Virus record (IMG/VR): IMGVR_UViG_3300048509_000016
Coordinates: 1 to 20,864 of that record
Length of the DNA stretch: 20,864 nt
Reading direction: 5' to 3' (one strand)
Source: a virus
The notes beneath the pieces were generated by a model. That model searched no databases, was not told the origin of the DNA, and worked only from the letters and a program-made list of their open reading frames with translations. Both the position numbers and the translations under genes were made by a program. This document shows, piece after piece, positions 1 to 7,913 of this stretch; the stretch's first letter is position 1; every line of letters starts with the position of its first letter.

Positions 1-3000
1 GTTGCAAACGAAGAAGTAAAAATAGCAAAGTCTGTAAACGACATGAGGATTTACCACCAAAGCTCAGACAGCACAAACAGAATTGACACCATTGGTGGCC
101 TAACAATTGACGACATTACCTACCCAACAGCAGACGGCAATAGCGGTCAAGTACTGGCTACTAATGGCTCAGGCACTCTTTCCTTTACAAACGCTTCTCA
201 GGGCGGACTGGCCCATGTAGTAGACGACACTACGCCACAGCTTGGTGGAAACTTAGACCTTAACAGTAGGAACATTACTGGCACTGGAAACCTAGATTTC
301 ACAGGGACTATCAACACAGTCCTTTCTGTAGACGGTACTACGGAAGACGTATTCATTACTGGAGCACAACCTGCGCTTGAGTTTGTCGAAAGTGACAACA
401 GCGGCTCTCGTATGCGCATGGCATGGGAAACCTCCGGCAGTTTTAAGCCTACGTTGTACCAGTCTTTATATGGAGAAGATACGACAACATACGGCGGGAT
501 AAACATCCAGACTAAAACGTCAGACGGCCTCAGCAGCCATGTTGTTTATTCCTACGATCCCATTAACGACCGCAACTTTTGGGGCACTAGGGGCTCTCCG
601 CAGGATGTTGCTATGCAACTGGAGTCGGACGGTACCTTTAACGTCCGTGGCGGCGATGTATCGTTTGAAGACTCTTCGCAGGTTGAGAAGTTCTACTGGG
701 ACGCAAGCGAATCACGGTTAGGTCTGGGTACTACGTCGCCAGCGGCCGCCCTTGATGTTACTAACGGCCACATAAAACTTTCGGCAGGGTATTCTTTACA
801 GTGGGATGATACTCACGAAAGAATAGAGCAATCTAACGGAAATCTAGAGTTTTTTACAAACAATAGTCAACAAATGACTATTAGTGGCGGCAATGTCGGT
901 ATAGGAACCTCGTTGCCTGATAGACAGCTTTCTGTAAATGACTTTTCAGGAAACGGCACTGTAAGCATAAATGCTTCTACAACTGGTGCAAGTACCCTGT
1001 ATTTTGCTGATGGCAATACTGGAACAAATGTTTATACAGGTTTTATTCAATATAACCATAGTATCGATGCTATGCAGTTTGCTGTTAATGGCGGCACAGA
1101 GCGTATGCGCATCGACAGCTCTGGCCGTGTCGGTATAGGAACCTCGTCGCCCAACTTACAATTCTTTAACAACTTGGTTGTTGGTAATGACGCCTCAGGT
1201 GATAAAGGAATCACAATCAGAAGCAACGCGGCTAACAGAGGTGTCTTAGCTTTTTCTGATACTGATTCAGCTACCGACGGTAGATACACAGGCTTTATTT
1301 CATACGACCACAGCGACAACGCCATGAAGTTTCATACCAATGGCGGCAACGAGCGTATGCGTATCACAAGCGCTGGTGGTGTAGAAATAAAAAGTAATTC
1401 TGGCTCAATTTCGCATAAATTTGATTACAACGAAAACGGCGGCGAAATACAGTTAATAGACGACGCTGGAGCTGTTGCTACGCTTATCGACCAAGCTGGT
1501 AACAATACAAGAATATTAGAGTTGATTAATGGCTCAAATATGCAGTTGGGGCTTGGAGCCAGTAATACTACAGGCGATATTATTTTTATGACCGCTGGAA
1601 ACGTGCCTTCGGCTAGGTTTGACAGCTCTGGCAATTTCGGTATAGGAGCCTCGTCGCTCAGCAACGGAAAGCTAACTCTTGAAGGAGTTGATGGCGGAAG
1701 CTCTGCTGGCATCTACTTCAACAATACTAGCACAAACGGAAAGTCATATAGCCTAAGTTCAGGCAACAGCGGAGAGTTTATGCTGTATGACAGAACGTCT
1801 AACGCCTATAGGCTGTTTGTTAATAGCTCTGGCGATCTTCTTGTAGGGACTACCACAGGCTCAGGAACGACTGGCACTTATAGTGGTTTCGGTGCTTATG
1901 CTGGCGGTAATATATTTAGTTCTTCAACAGGCAGAAGCATATTTGCTCGACGTAGTTCGGACGGCTCCATCATTGATTTGCGTAGGGACGGCACCACAGT
2001 CGGTAGTATTGGATGTAATAACAATGACCCCTATATAGCAAGGGCTGGCGGGAGTGGCTTCAGATGGTATTCGGGTGCTGTTGTTCCTACAAATGACTCA
2101 GGTGCTACCGCAGATAACGCGATGGATTTAGGTAGTAGCACTGGTCGCTTCAAAGACCTTCACCTGTCAGGCACTGCTCGTGCCAGCACATACAGACTAC
2201 AAAGTGGAAGCACGACTACTGGTGGCCTCTTCCATGAAAAAGACATAACGGGTTCAGGTTCTTCGGTTGATACTACAGTATATGCTGAAACTGGAAACGC
2301 TATTCACTTCATGGTTAATGGTAGTGCAACTCCAGTAGGTACATTTGATACGTCTGGCAATTTCGGTATAGGGACATCTAATCCTGCTAACAATGGTTTG
2401 CATATTGAAAAATCTGGCACTGCTAGATTGCGTCTTGCTCAAGCTGGCGTCCGTTCTTGGGATATGGAAGCAACGGGTGGAGCTTGGCGTCTGAATAACG
2501 CTACTAATTCGTCTGAAGCCTTTCGTGTCGATAGTTCTGGCAATCTTCTTATGGGGACTACTGCTTCAAGGACAGGCAATAACTCTATTTCCTTAGAAGC
2601 TAGTAACTCTTTAATGTACTTTCGTGCGACAGGGACTGGCTCTATACAACAGGCCATATTTGTAAGAGATACAACTGGAACACCAGTTTCGGTCGGCAGT
2701 ATTGCTACAACAGGAACAGCCACAGCCTACAATGTATCTTCAGACGTTCGGCTTAAAGAAAATATCCAAGATGCTGACGACGCCGGCAGTAAAGTAGACG
2801 CTATCCAAGTACGCAAATTTGACTGGAAAGTTAACGGGTCACATCAAGATTACGGCATGATTGCTCAGGAGCTACAAAGTGTTGCACCAGAAGCTGTAAC
2901 CGAAGGTGACACTGAAGAAGACATGATGGGCGTAGACTACTCAAAGCTAGTGCCTATGCTCGTAAAAGAAATTCAATCACTACGTGCAAGAGTTGCACAA

Positions 3001-3015
3001 CTGGAGAATGACTAA
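1..3015 (+). CDS. Tail fibre/spike with C-terminal S74 self-cleaving chaperone (5' partial)
   Basis: This is a host-recognition fibre carried on the virion. The frame is open to the left edge. The first ATG (43) has no Shine-Dalgarno sequence, and the residues before it (EVKIAKSVNDMRIYHQ) read as part of a common fibre repeat of the SDLxIYHDGS kind, so the true start lies outside the window. The body holds segments familiar from marine phage fibres (DGNSGQVLATNGSGTLSF, then DDTTPQLGGNLDLN) and at least seven degenerate repeats built on a G-x-G-T-(S/T) core, for example VGIGTSLP, VGIGTSSP, FGIGTSNP, LLVGTTT. The C-terminus is a Peptidase_S74 intramolecular chaperone: SDVRLKENI, then DYGMIAQELQ, then a short coiled coil before the stop. 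In the family, cleavage falls between Ser and Asp (here 2742/2743), releasing a tail of about 90 residues after trimer folding. The next gene overlaps the stop codon. Confidence 0.93.
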   Translation, partial: VANEEVKIAKSVNDMRIYHQSSDSTNRIDTIGGLTIDDITYPTADGNSGQVLATNGSGTLSFTNASQGGLAHVVDDTTPQLGGNLDLNSRNITGTGNLDFTGTINTVLSVDGTTEDVFITGAQPALEFVESDNSGSRMRMAWETSGSFKPTLYQSLYGEDTTTYGGINIQTKTSDGLSSHVVYSYDPINDRNFWGTRGSPQDVAMQLESDGTFNVRGGDVSFEDSSQVEKFYWDASESRLGLGTTSPAAALDVTNGHIKLSAGYSLQWDDTHERIEQSNGNLEFFTNNSQQMTISGGNVGIGTSLPDRQLSVNDFSGNGTVSINASTTGASTLYFADGNTGTNVYTGFIQYNHSIDAMQFAVNGGTERMRIDSSGRVGIGTSSPNLQFFNNLVVGNDASGDKGITIRSNAANRGVLAFSDTDSATDGRYTGFISYDHSDNAMKFHTNGGNERMRITSAGGVEIKSNSGSISHKFDYNENGGEIQLIDDAGAVATLIDQAGNNTRILELINGSNMQLGLGASNTTGDIIFMTAGNVPSARFDSSGNFGIGASSLSNGKLTLEGVDGGSSAGIYFNNTSTNGKSYSLSSGNSGEFMLYDRTSNAYRLFVNSSGDLLVGTTTGSGTTGTYSGFGAYAGGNIFSSSTGRSIFARRSSDGSIIDLRRDGTTVGSIGCNNNDPYIARAGGSGFRWYSGAVVPTNDSGATADNAMDLGSSTGRFKDLHLSGTARASTYRLQSGSTTTGGLFHEKDITGSGSSVDTTVYAETGNAIHFMVNGSATPVGTFDTSGNFGIGTSNPANNGLHIEKSGTARLRLAQAGVRSWDMEATGGAWRLNNATNSSEAFRVDSSGNLLMGTTASRTGNNSISLEASNSLMYFRATGTGSIQQAIFVRDTTGTPVSVGSIATTGTATAYNVSSDVRLKENIQDADDAGSKVDAIQVRKFDWKVNGSHQDYGMIAQELQSVAPEAVTEGDTEEDMMGVDYSKLVPMLVKEIQSLRARVAQLEND
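894..913 (+). repeat. Near-identical DNA repeat in fibre gene, copy 1
   Basis: A 20-base stretch here (tgtcggtataggaacctcgt) recurs exactly at 1128-1147. Degenerate copies lie near 1636 and 2361. Each encodes the (V/F)GIGT-type turn of a fibre repeat. Conservation at the DNA level suggests recent duplication or recombination between repeat units. Confidence 0.8.
1128..1147 (+). repeat. Near-identical DNA repeat in fibre gene, copy 2
   Basis: This is an exact second copy of the 20 bases at 894-913, inside the fibre gene and in the same frame (VGIGTS). The flanking codons for ERMRI-x-S-x-G are also shared with a segment near 1350. Confidence 0.8.
2743..3012 (+). other. Predicted S74 chaperone peptide released by autocleavage
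   Basis: The motif S-D-x-R-x-K begins at the Ser codon 2740-2742 and Asp codon 2743-2745, with the Lys of the catalytic dyad at 2755-2757. By analogy with S74-domain fibres such as K1F endosialidase, the chain is cut just before the Asp. The released part is about 90 residues and ends in a heptad-like helix (LVKEIQSLRARVAQLE), which fits a trimeric chaperone. The cut itself is inferred from the family. Confidence 0.75.
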
Positions 3016-3323
3016 TGGCTACATGGACTATATCTACACTCGAACACAACACAGCTGACGGCGGAGTAATCGTTGCTCACTGGCGTGTAAATGACTCAGA
3101 GACTGTCGGTGACGACACTTACTCTGCTACTGCATACGGTACTTGCTCGTTTGTACCTGATGCTTCTAGCCCTGATTACGTGCCTTACGATGACCTTACT
3201 GAAGAGATGGTGTTGGGCTGGTGCTTTGCTGACGGTGTAGACAAGGACGCTATCGAGGCGTCACTAACTGCGCAGATCGAAGAGCAGAAGAACCCAACGA
3301 CTGAAGACGGCGTACCGTGGTAA
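3015..3323 (+). CDS. Small conserved phage protein after the tail fibre, function unknown
   Basis: The product has 102 residues, is acidic and shows no signal or membrane segment. Its layout (N-terminal WTISTLEHN, a central VIVAHWRV strand, a WCFADGVDKDAIEASL region and a C-terminal EEQKNPTTEDGVPW) matches a small protein that I recall as common beside tail fibres in marine phages, of the DUF7936 kind. That assignment is from memory. It may be a fibre-associated or assembly protein; nothing catalytic is visible. The ATG overlaps the fibre stop codon by one base (TAATG) and has GGAG at 3003-3006, so it is translationally coupled to the fibre. Confidence 0.85.
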   Translation: MATWTISTLEHNTADGGVIVAHWRVNDSETVGDDTYSATAYGTCSFVPDASSPDYVPYDDLTEEMVLGWCFADGVDKDAIEASLTAQIEEQKNPTTEDGVPW

Positions 3324-3484
3324 TTCAGGTACTCGCTGATATTGCTTCAGTGGCTCCTATGGTAATTAGTGTCTGCTCAATTATTGCAGCAGTAACACCT
3401 ACACCTAAGGACGACGCATGGATGGCTAAGTTGTATCGTTTTATTGACATCATGGCTGTTAATATCGGCCACGCAAAGAAGTAA
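3317..3484 (+). CDS. 55-aa small hydrophobic protein with GTG start
   Basis: This short gene opens with GTG at 3317, overlapping the last seven bases of the preceding gene, and ends at TAA 3482-3484. Residues 1-30 are largely hydrophobic (VIQVLADIASVAPMVISVC, then SIIAAVTPTPKD). The rest reads WMAKLYRFIDIMAVNIGHAKK. The Thr-Pro-Thr-Pro-Lys turn followed by a basic amphipathic tail recalls a small protein often seen in phage lysis or tail regions, but I know no function. The packing supports a real gene: it fills the whole gap between its neighbours and the next Shine-Dalgarno sequence starts right after its stop. An internal ATG at 3359 is an alternative start, giving 41 residues. Confidence 0.72.
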   Translation: MVIQVLADIASVAPMVISVCSIIAAVTPTPKDDAWMAKLYRFIDIMAVNIGHAKK

Positions 3485-3493
3485 GGGAGTTGT

Positions 3494-3691
3494 ATGAACG
3501 CCACGGAAGAAGCTTTAGCCCGGTTAGATAAGCACGAAGCAGAATGCGCTATTCGCTATGAGATGATTCAGCTTCAACTGGATAACCACAGCAAACGGTT
3601 TGATCGGCTAGAGGCTCTTATGAGTCGTGGCTTTTTTGCTATGGGCATTATGATTACGTTAGCAATAGCTATCTTAGAGTTTGCTAGATAA
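3494..3691 (+). CDS. XhlA-like small coiled-coil protein with one C-terminal membrane helix
   Basis: The product has 65 residues. The N-terminal 45 form a charged helix with heptad character (EEALARLDKHEAECAIRYE, then LDNHSKRFDRLEALMSRG). One membrane helix follows (FFAMGIMITLAIAILEF). This layout resembles haemolysin XhlA and similar phage membrane proteins that work with a holin. A strong GGGAG (3485-3489) lies just before the ATG. The stop overlaps the ATG of the holin-like gene by one base, so the pair is probably co-translated. Its role in lysis is inferred from architecture and position; it could equally be a holin regulator or an antiholin. Confidence 0.8.
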   Translation: MNATEEALARLDKHEAECAIRYEMIQLQLDNHSKRFDRLEALMSRGFFAMGIMITLAIAILEFAR

Positions 3692-4035
3692 TGTGGCAAA
3701 CACTGCTTGGACCACTAACTAACCTTATTGGTAATCATCTTGAGCGTAAGGCTGAAGAAAAGAAAGCAGTACATGAAAGAAAGCTAGAAGCAATTAAACA
3801 AGACAGTAACTGGGAAAACATACATGCAAACAACGCAGCAAGTTCATGGAAGGACGAATGGTTTACGATTTTGTTTTCCATCCCGTGCGTCCTTGCGTTC
3901 TTTCCCAGCATGGTGCCTGTAGTTATGCAAGGCTTTGATGTTTTAAATAATATGCCTGATTGGTACAAGGGCTTCTTAGGTGCTGCTGTAGCGGCTTCAT
4001 TTGGCTTACGTAGCCTATCTAATTGGAGAAAGTAA
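3691..4035 (+). CDS. Holin of the three-helix, gene-transfer-agent type
   Basis: Holins form the inner-membrane lesion that triggers lysis. This 114-residue protein begins MWQTLLGPLTNLIGNHLERK, has a charged helical stretch (residues 15-45), then SSWKDEWFTILFSIPCVLAF, a second hydrophobic part, and ends with MPDWYKGFLGAAVAASFGLR. The SWKDEW and PDWY-x-G-x-LGAAVAASFG signatures match the GTA_holin_3TM family as I recall it. The start codon overlaps the stop of the XhlA-like gene (TAATG), and the same arrangement recurs at its own end. No endolysin lies beside it in this window. Confidence 0.85.
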   Translation: MWQTLLGPLTNLIGNHLERKAEEKKAVHERKLEAIKQDSNWENIHANNAASSWKDEWFTILFSIPCVLAFFPSMVPVVMQGFDVLNNMPDWYKGFLGAAVAASFGLRSLSNWRK

Positions 4036-5687
4036 TGGCAGAAGGCATGTTAACAAAACCTGCTCCTACTACTAAGGAGACTGTTAAACCTACTCAAACT
4101 TTTACTTTTGTTAAAGGTAAAGAAGAAGGCGATGCTAAACTAGAGTACCTATACGGCCAAACAGGAGAAGAGCAGCAGCTTACTACAGACCAGCTTCGAG
4201 ATTACTTTAAGGGTGGACAAGGGAAAACAAACAGGCTACAAGAGCAGTTTGGTTCGTTTGATAACTACCTTAACTACATGACTGAACGCGAGCAGTTAAT
4301 TCAGTCTGGTGATTATGATGTTGGTAATTGGTCTGAAGCTGATACTGGCTTTACAGAAGATCAACAGATGATCCTTGAGGGTGACGCCGATCTTACCATA
4401 GACGCTAGCGATCCCAGCCAAGACGTAACTAAACTACGGCAGTCTGAACTTAGTACTCAACAGGGCGGCTATAACAACTGGCTTAACTCTGAAGCTAACC
4501 AAGCATTACTAGAGAAGTACGGAGTTAGTGGTACAGCCTATAGCGAAACAGGCGACAAGTTTCAGTGGAACGGCTCTGGTTATGTAAAAGTTGCTGACGA
4601 AGATAAAGTTAGCATGGGTGACTACGCTAAGATAGCTATGGGGGCGGCTGTGGGTTCAATGCTTGGCCCTGCGTTAGGCAACTTAGCAACAGGAACTGCT
4701 ACAGCAGGAACAGCAACAACAGCAGGGACATTTGCACAGGGGGCAATAAACTCTTCTCTTGGAACTGCTATTAGCCAAGGAATCTCTACAGGATCAGTAG
4801 ATATCTCTAGTTTAGGCACGGCTGCTATTACCGGCGGCATTGGTGGCATTGCTGATGCTATTAAAGCAGGTGAGCTAGCTGGTACTGCTGCTGAAAATGC
4901 AATTACTCAAATAGCAACTTCTACTGGTTTGTCTGTAGACAGGACAACAGACCTTGTAGCAGGTCTTTTAAACGGTACTGTTACTGGAGATGATTTAACA
5001 GACACTGCTTTAGGAGTAGTTCAGGGATATACAGAAGGAGAGCTTAAAAACTTTATTAAAGACTCCTTTGGAAATGAGCTAGACATACCAAACTTATTTG
5101 ACGAAGGTACAACAACTATTCCTATTGAGTCTTTAAACCCCTTCTTAGAAACAGCTGTTGATGCTGCTTTTGAAGGAGAGCTTAGTGGGGCAGATGTTAT
5201 AAAGGCTCTTTACGATTATGGAACAGAAGAAGGTAGTTTTGCTTTTTTAGATCCGGGATTAGAAGTAGACTCAGATCTCTTCGGTGATACCCCTCAGTTT
5301 ATAAAGGAGATTGAGGACGCTGCACGAACAGGAGCTACTTATGTTAGGGACTTTGGTAGAGACGTAAGAGAAGGAATGCCTGAGTTTAGTACACCACAGC
5401 CAATAAAAGAAATTGAAGACACTCTTAGGTCAGGAGCTACTTTTGTTAGAGACGTAGGTAGGGACATAAGAGAAGCAATACCTAGCGGCACAACCCCAGA
5501 GGGTTTGAGTTTAGGCGGTGGCTTTGACACAAACCTTGACTTTGGATCAGGCATGAGTTTTTCCGGTGGTGAACCATACGAAATAAACAAGGCAGATTTG
5601 GGCTATACGCCTTTAAAAATTCCTGAGCTAATCAAACCAACAGACTATAATTCAGCATTAAATGGATTATTCGGGAGATTAACTTAA
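4035..5687 (+). CDS. Unknown 550-aa protein, probable virion protein with tandem 34-residue repeat
   Basis: I do not recognise this family. The start is taken at ATG 4035, which overlaps the holin stop and has GGAG at 4025-4028; a TTG at 4023 would add only four residues. The first 190 residues are polar and acidic. About 195-290 are Gly/Ala/Thr-rich with hydrophobic patches (MGAAVGSMLGPALGNLATG and following), typical of phage proteins that contact or enter membranes. Residues about 420-487 are two copies of a 34-residue unit (KEIED, then SGATFVRDVGRDIRE). The position between holin and tail adaptor, among virion genes, suggests a minor structural or ejected protein. No enzymatic motif was seen. 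Confidence 0.8.
   Translation: MAEGMLTKPAPTTKETVKPTQTFTFVKGKEEGDAKLEYLYGQTGEEQQLTTDQLRDYFKGGQGKTNRLQEQFGSFDNYLNYMTEREQLIQSGDYDVGNWSEADTGFTEDQQMILEGDADLTIDASDPSQDVTKLRQSELSTQQGGYNNWLNSEANQALLEKYGVSGTAYSETGDKFQWNGSGYVKVADEDKVSMGDYAKIAMGAAVGSMLGPALGNLATGTATAGTATTAGTFAQGAINSSLGTAISQGISTGSVDISSLGTAAITGGIGGIADAIKAGELAGTAAENAITQIATSTGLSVDRTTDLVAGLLNGTVTGDDLTDTALGVVQGYTEGELKNFIKDSFGNELDIPNLFDEGTTTIPIESLNPFLETAVDAAFEGELSGADVIKALYDYGTEEGSFAFLDPGLEVDSDLFGDTPQFIKEIEDAARTGATYVRDFGRDVREGMPEFSTPQPIKEIEDTLRSGATFVRDVGRDIREAIPSGTTPEGLSLGGGFDTNLDFGSGMSFSGGEPYEINKADLGYTPLKIPELIKPTDYNSALNGLFGRLT
5292..5495 (+). repeat. Two tandem copies of a 102-base, 34-codon unit
   Basis: Copy 1 is 5292-5393 and copy 2 is 5394-5495. 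Both encode PQ-x-IKEIED-x-x-R-(T/S)-GAT-(Y/F)-VRD-x-GRD-(V/I)-RE-x-(M/I)-P. The encoded helix is amphipathic with alternating Arg-Asp pairs. The copies have drifted at many third positions, so the duplication is not recent. Confidence 0.9.
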
Positions 5688-6334
5688 TGACGTATCTGAA
5701 TTTAGTAAACAACGTACTGCGTAGGTTGCGAGAAGAAACTACTAATAACGTAAACGACACTATTTTTAATACAATGGTAGGCGACTTTGTTAACGACGCT
5801 AAACAGCTTGTAGAAGAAGCTTGTGATTGGTCAGGGTTACGCTCTACTATTTCACTCCAAACTATTGTAGGAACTAATCAGTACTCTCTTGTAGGAACAG
5901 GAGACAATGTAAAAGTGTTTTCTGTTATAAACGACACAAACAATACTTTTATTACTTATCAAACTAAAGATTGGTTTAATAACGCATTGTACTTACAAGA
6001 AGAAATCAGCGGATCACCTGCGTATTATACCTTTGACGGTCTAGATTCTTCTCAAGATACACAAGTACTCCTCAGTCCTAAACCCAGTACTGTAGAAACA
6101 CTACGATTTGATGTAACTAAAAGACAGCCAGAGTTAGTAAACAATACTGATGTTTTACTAGTACCTTCAAAACCCGTTATACATTTAGCTGTTGCTCTTT
6201 TAGCGAGAGAGCGCGGAGAAACAGGAGGCACCTCTACCGTTGAGTATTTTTCTATTGCAGACAGGTATCTATCAGACGCTATTGCTATTGATGCTGCAAA
6301 ACATCCTGAAGAAATGATATATAGGACTGTATAA
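5687..6334 (+). CDS. Head-to-tail adaptor protein (SU10/P22 gp4-like)
   Basis: The product has 215 residues. Adaptors of this type form a ring below the portal that joins the head to the tail nozzle. The N-terminus (LNLVNNVLRRLREE) followed by FVNDAKQLVEEACDWSGLR is the helical pattern typical of phage adaptor proteins. It continues with a beta-rich middle (SLVGTGDNVKVFSVINDT) and a helical C-terminal part (PVIHLAVALLARERGETGG, with following YFSIADRYLSDAIAIDA). In T7 the equivalent is gp11. It starts on the stop of the preceding gene (TAATG) and its own stop overlaps the start of the nozzle gene, matching the adaptor-nozzle pairing seen in podoviruses. The family call is from recalled sequence pattern. 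Confidence 0.82.
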   Translation: MTYLNLVNNVLRRLREETTNNVNDTIFNTMVGDFVNDAKQLVEEACDWSGLRSTISLQTIVGTNQYSLVGTGDNVKVFSVINDTNNTFITYQTKDWFNNALYLQEEISGSPAYYTFDGLDSSQDTQVLLSPKPSTVETLRFDVTKRQPELVNNTDVLLVPSKPVIHLAVALLARERGETGGTSTVEYFSIADRYLSDAIAIDAAKHPEEMIYRTV

Positions 6335-7899
6335 TGTCTCAAGAATTGCGTTCTGTAAATCTTATTGCTCCCGGTTTCAAAGGGTTAAACTCAGAAGACT
6401 CTCCGTTAGCACAAGACCCATCCTTTGCTGAAACAGCAGACAATGCTGTTATTGATAATAGAGGACGAATCGCCGCACGTAAAGGTTATGTTGTACAAAC
6501 AGCTAATAAACAAGTTTTAAATAATAATCCTATAACAACAATAGGAGAATATAGGGACGCTTCTGGCGACACTAGAATATTTTCTACAGGTAATAACAAA
6601 ATATGGAGAAACGGAGTAACAGGCCCGGACGTTAATAATACCTCTTTAAACGACGTAACTCCACAAAACTATACTATTACTTCAAACAACTGGAAGATTG
6701 TAAACTTTAATAACAATACTTACTTTTTTCAACGCGGTTATCAACCTCTTGTAAGCGAAAATAGCAACGGTTATGTAGTTCCTATGAGTATTAAGCCCGG
6801 CAACGTAGGGGTTACTTCTGCTATGTACGGGAACGAAGTCCTTGCTGCTTATGGCCGTCTTTGGACAACAGACTTTAATGACGATAAGTCTACTATTTAT
6901 TGGTCAGACCTTCTTCAAGGGCATAGATGGGAAGGCGGCACTAGCGGAAGTATTAATATCTCTAAAGTATGGCCTGACGGTTACGACGAGATTGTAGCTT
7001 TAGCTGCTCACAACGGACTTCTTATTATCTTTGGTAAACACAGTGTTGTTGTTTATCAAAACGCTGAGTCCCCTTCAATAATGAGCCTTGCAGATACTAT
7101 ATCAGGCGTTGGTTGTGTTGATAGAGACACTGTACAGTACACAGGAACAGACGTTGTATTCTTGTCTGATACAGGTCTTAGAAGTTTTGGAAGAACAGTA
7201 CAAGAAAAGTCAATGCCTATTAGTACATTGTCTAAAACAATTACAAAAGACCTCATTAAAGCAGTACAGAATGAAACCAGTGGTTTTAAAACGGTGTACA
7301 GCCCAGAAGAAAGTTTTCTTTTGTTGACTTTTATAAGTCAAAAACTTACTTACTGTTTTGATTTAAGAGGCAATTTAGAAGATGGTTCTTTAAGAGTAAC
7401 TCGTTGGCCGTCATCTACATACACTACTTATAAAAGAACAAAAGACGGGCAACTTTTTATAGGGTCTGCCGAAGGTATTAGCACTTATAAAGGTTATTTA
7501 GACAATAACACTACTTATCGTTTTAAGTACGAAAGTCCTATGTTGTCTTTTGGGGACTCTTCTAAATTAAAAATGCTTAAAAAACTCCGACCTATTATTG
7601 TTGGGGGTAATGATTCTTTAGCAGTATTAAGATTTGCTTATGATTTTAGTACTGATTTTAGAACCATATCTTTTATAATTAATGACCAAGTAAGTGCTCA
7701 ATTTGGTATAAACGAATTTGGACCTAACTCAGTTCCTTTATCTGAGTTTACTTCAGGTGAACAACTTACAAACAAAAGAACATTTAATGCTAGAGGCAGT
7801 GGAAACACTGTTGTTATTGGTTTAGAAACAACTATTAACGGTTCTGAAATTTCATTACAAGAAATAAACGTATTAGCCTTAATAGGCAAAACGCTTTAA
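6334..7899 (+). CDS. Tail nozzle protein (P22 gp10 / T7 gp12-like)
   Basis: The product has 521 residues and is beta-rich. It begins VNLIAPGFKGLNSEDSPLA followed by ADNAVIDNRGRIAARKGY, the opening of phage nozzle or 'stabilisation' proteins, in which an N-terminal strand set precedes a beta-propeller-like body. Propeller-like repeats can be picked out, such as LAAYGRLWTTDFNDDKSTIYWS, IVALAAHNGLLIIFGKHSVVVY and DVVFLSDTGLRSFG. It forms the tube through which DNA leaves and probably plugs the tail. It directly follows the adaptor gene with a one-base overlap. Length is within the range of P22 gp10 (about 470) and T7 gp12 (about 790). Confidence 0.83.
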   Translation: MSQELRSVNLIAPGFKGLNSEDSPLAQDPSFAETADNAVIDNRGRIAARKGYVVQTANKQVLNNNPITTIGEYRDASGDTRIFSTGNNKIWRNGVTGPDVNNTSLNDVTPQNYTITSNNWKIVNFNNNTYFFQRGYQPLVSENSNGYVVPMSIKPGNVGVTSAMYGNEVLAAYGRLWTTDFNDDKSTIYWSDLLQGHRWEGGTSGSINISKVWPDGYDEIVALAAHNGLLIIFGKHSVVVYQNAESPSIMSLADTISGVGCVDRDTVQYTGTDVVFLSDTGLRSFGRTVQEKSMPISTLSKTITKDLIKAVQNETSGFKTVYSPEESFLLLTFISQKLTYCFDLRGNLEDGSLRVTRWPSSTYTTYKRTKDGQLFIGSAEGISTYKGYLDNNTTYRFKYESPMLSFGDSSKLKMLKKLRPIIVGGNDSLAVLRFAYDFSTDFRTISFIINDQVSAQFGINEFGPNSVPLSEFTSGEQLTNKRTFNARGSGNTVVIGLETTINGSEISLQEINVLALIGKTL

Positions 7900-7913
7900 T
7901 TAGGAGAAGATAG

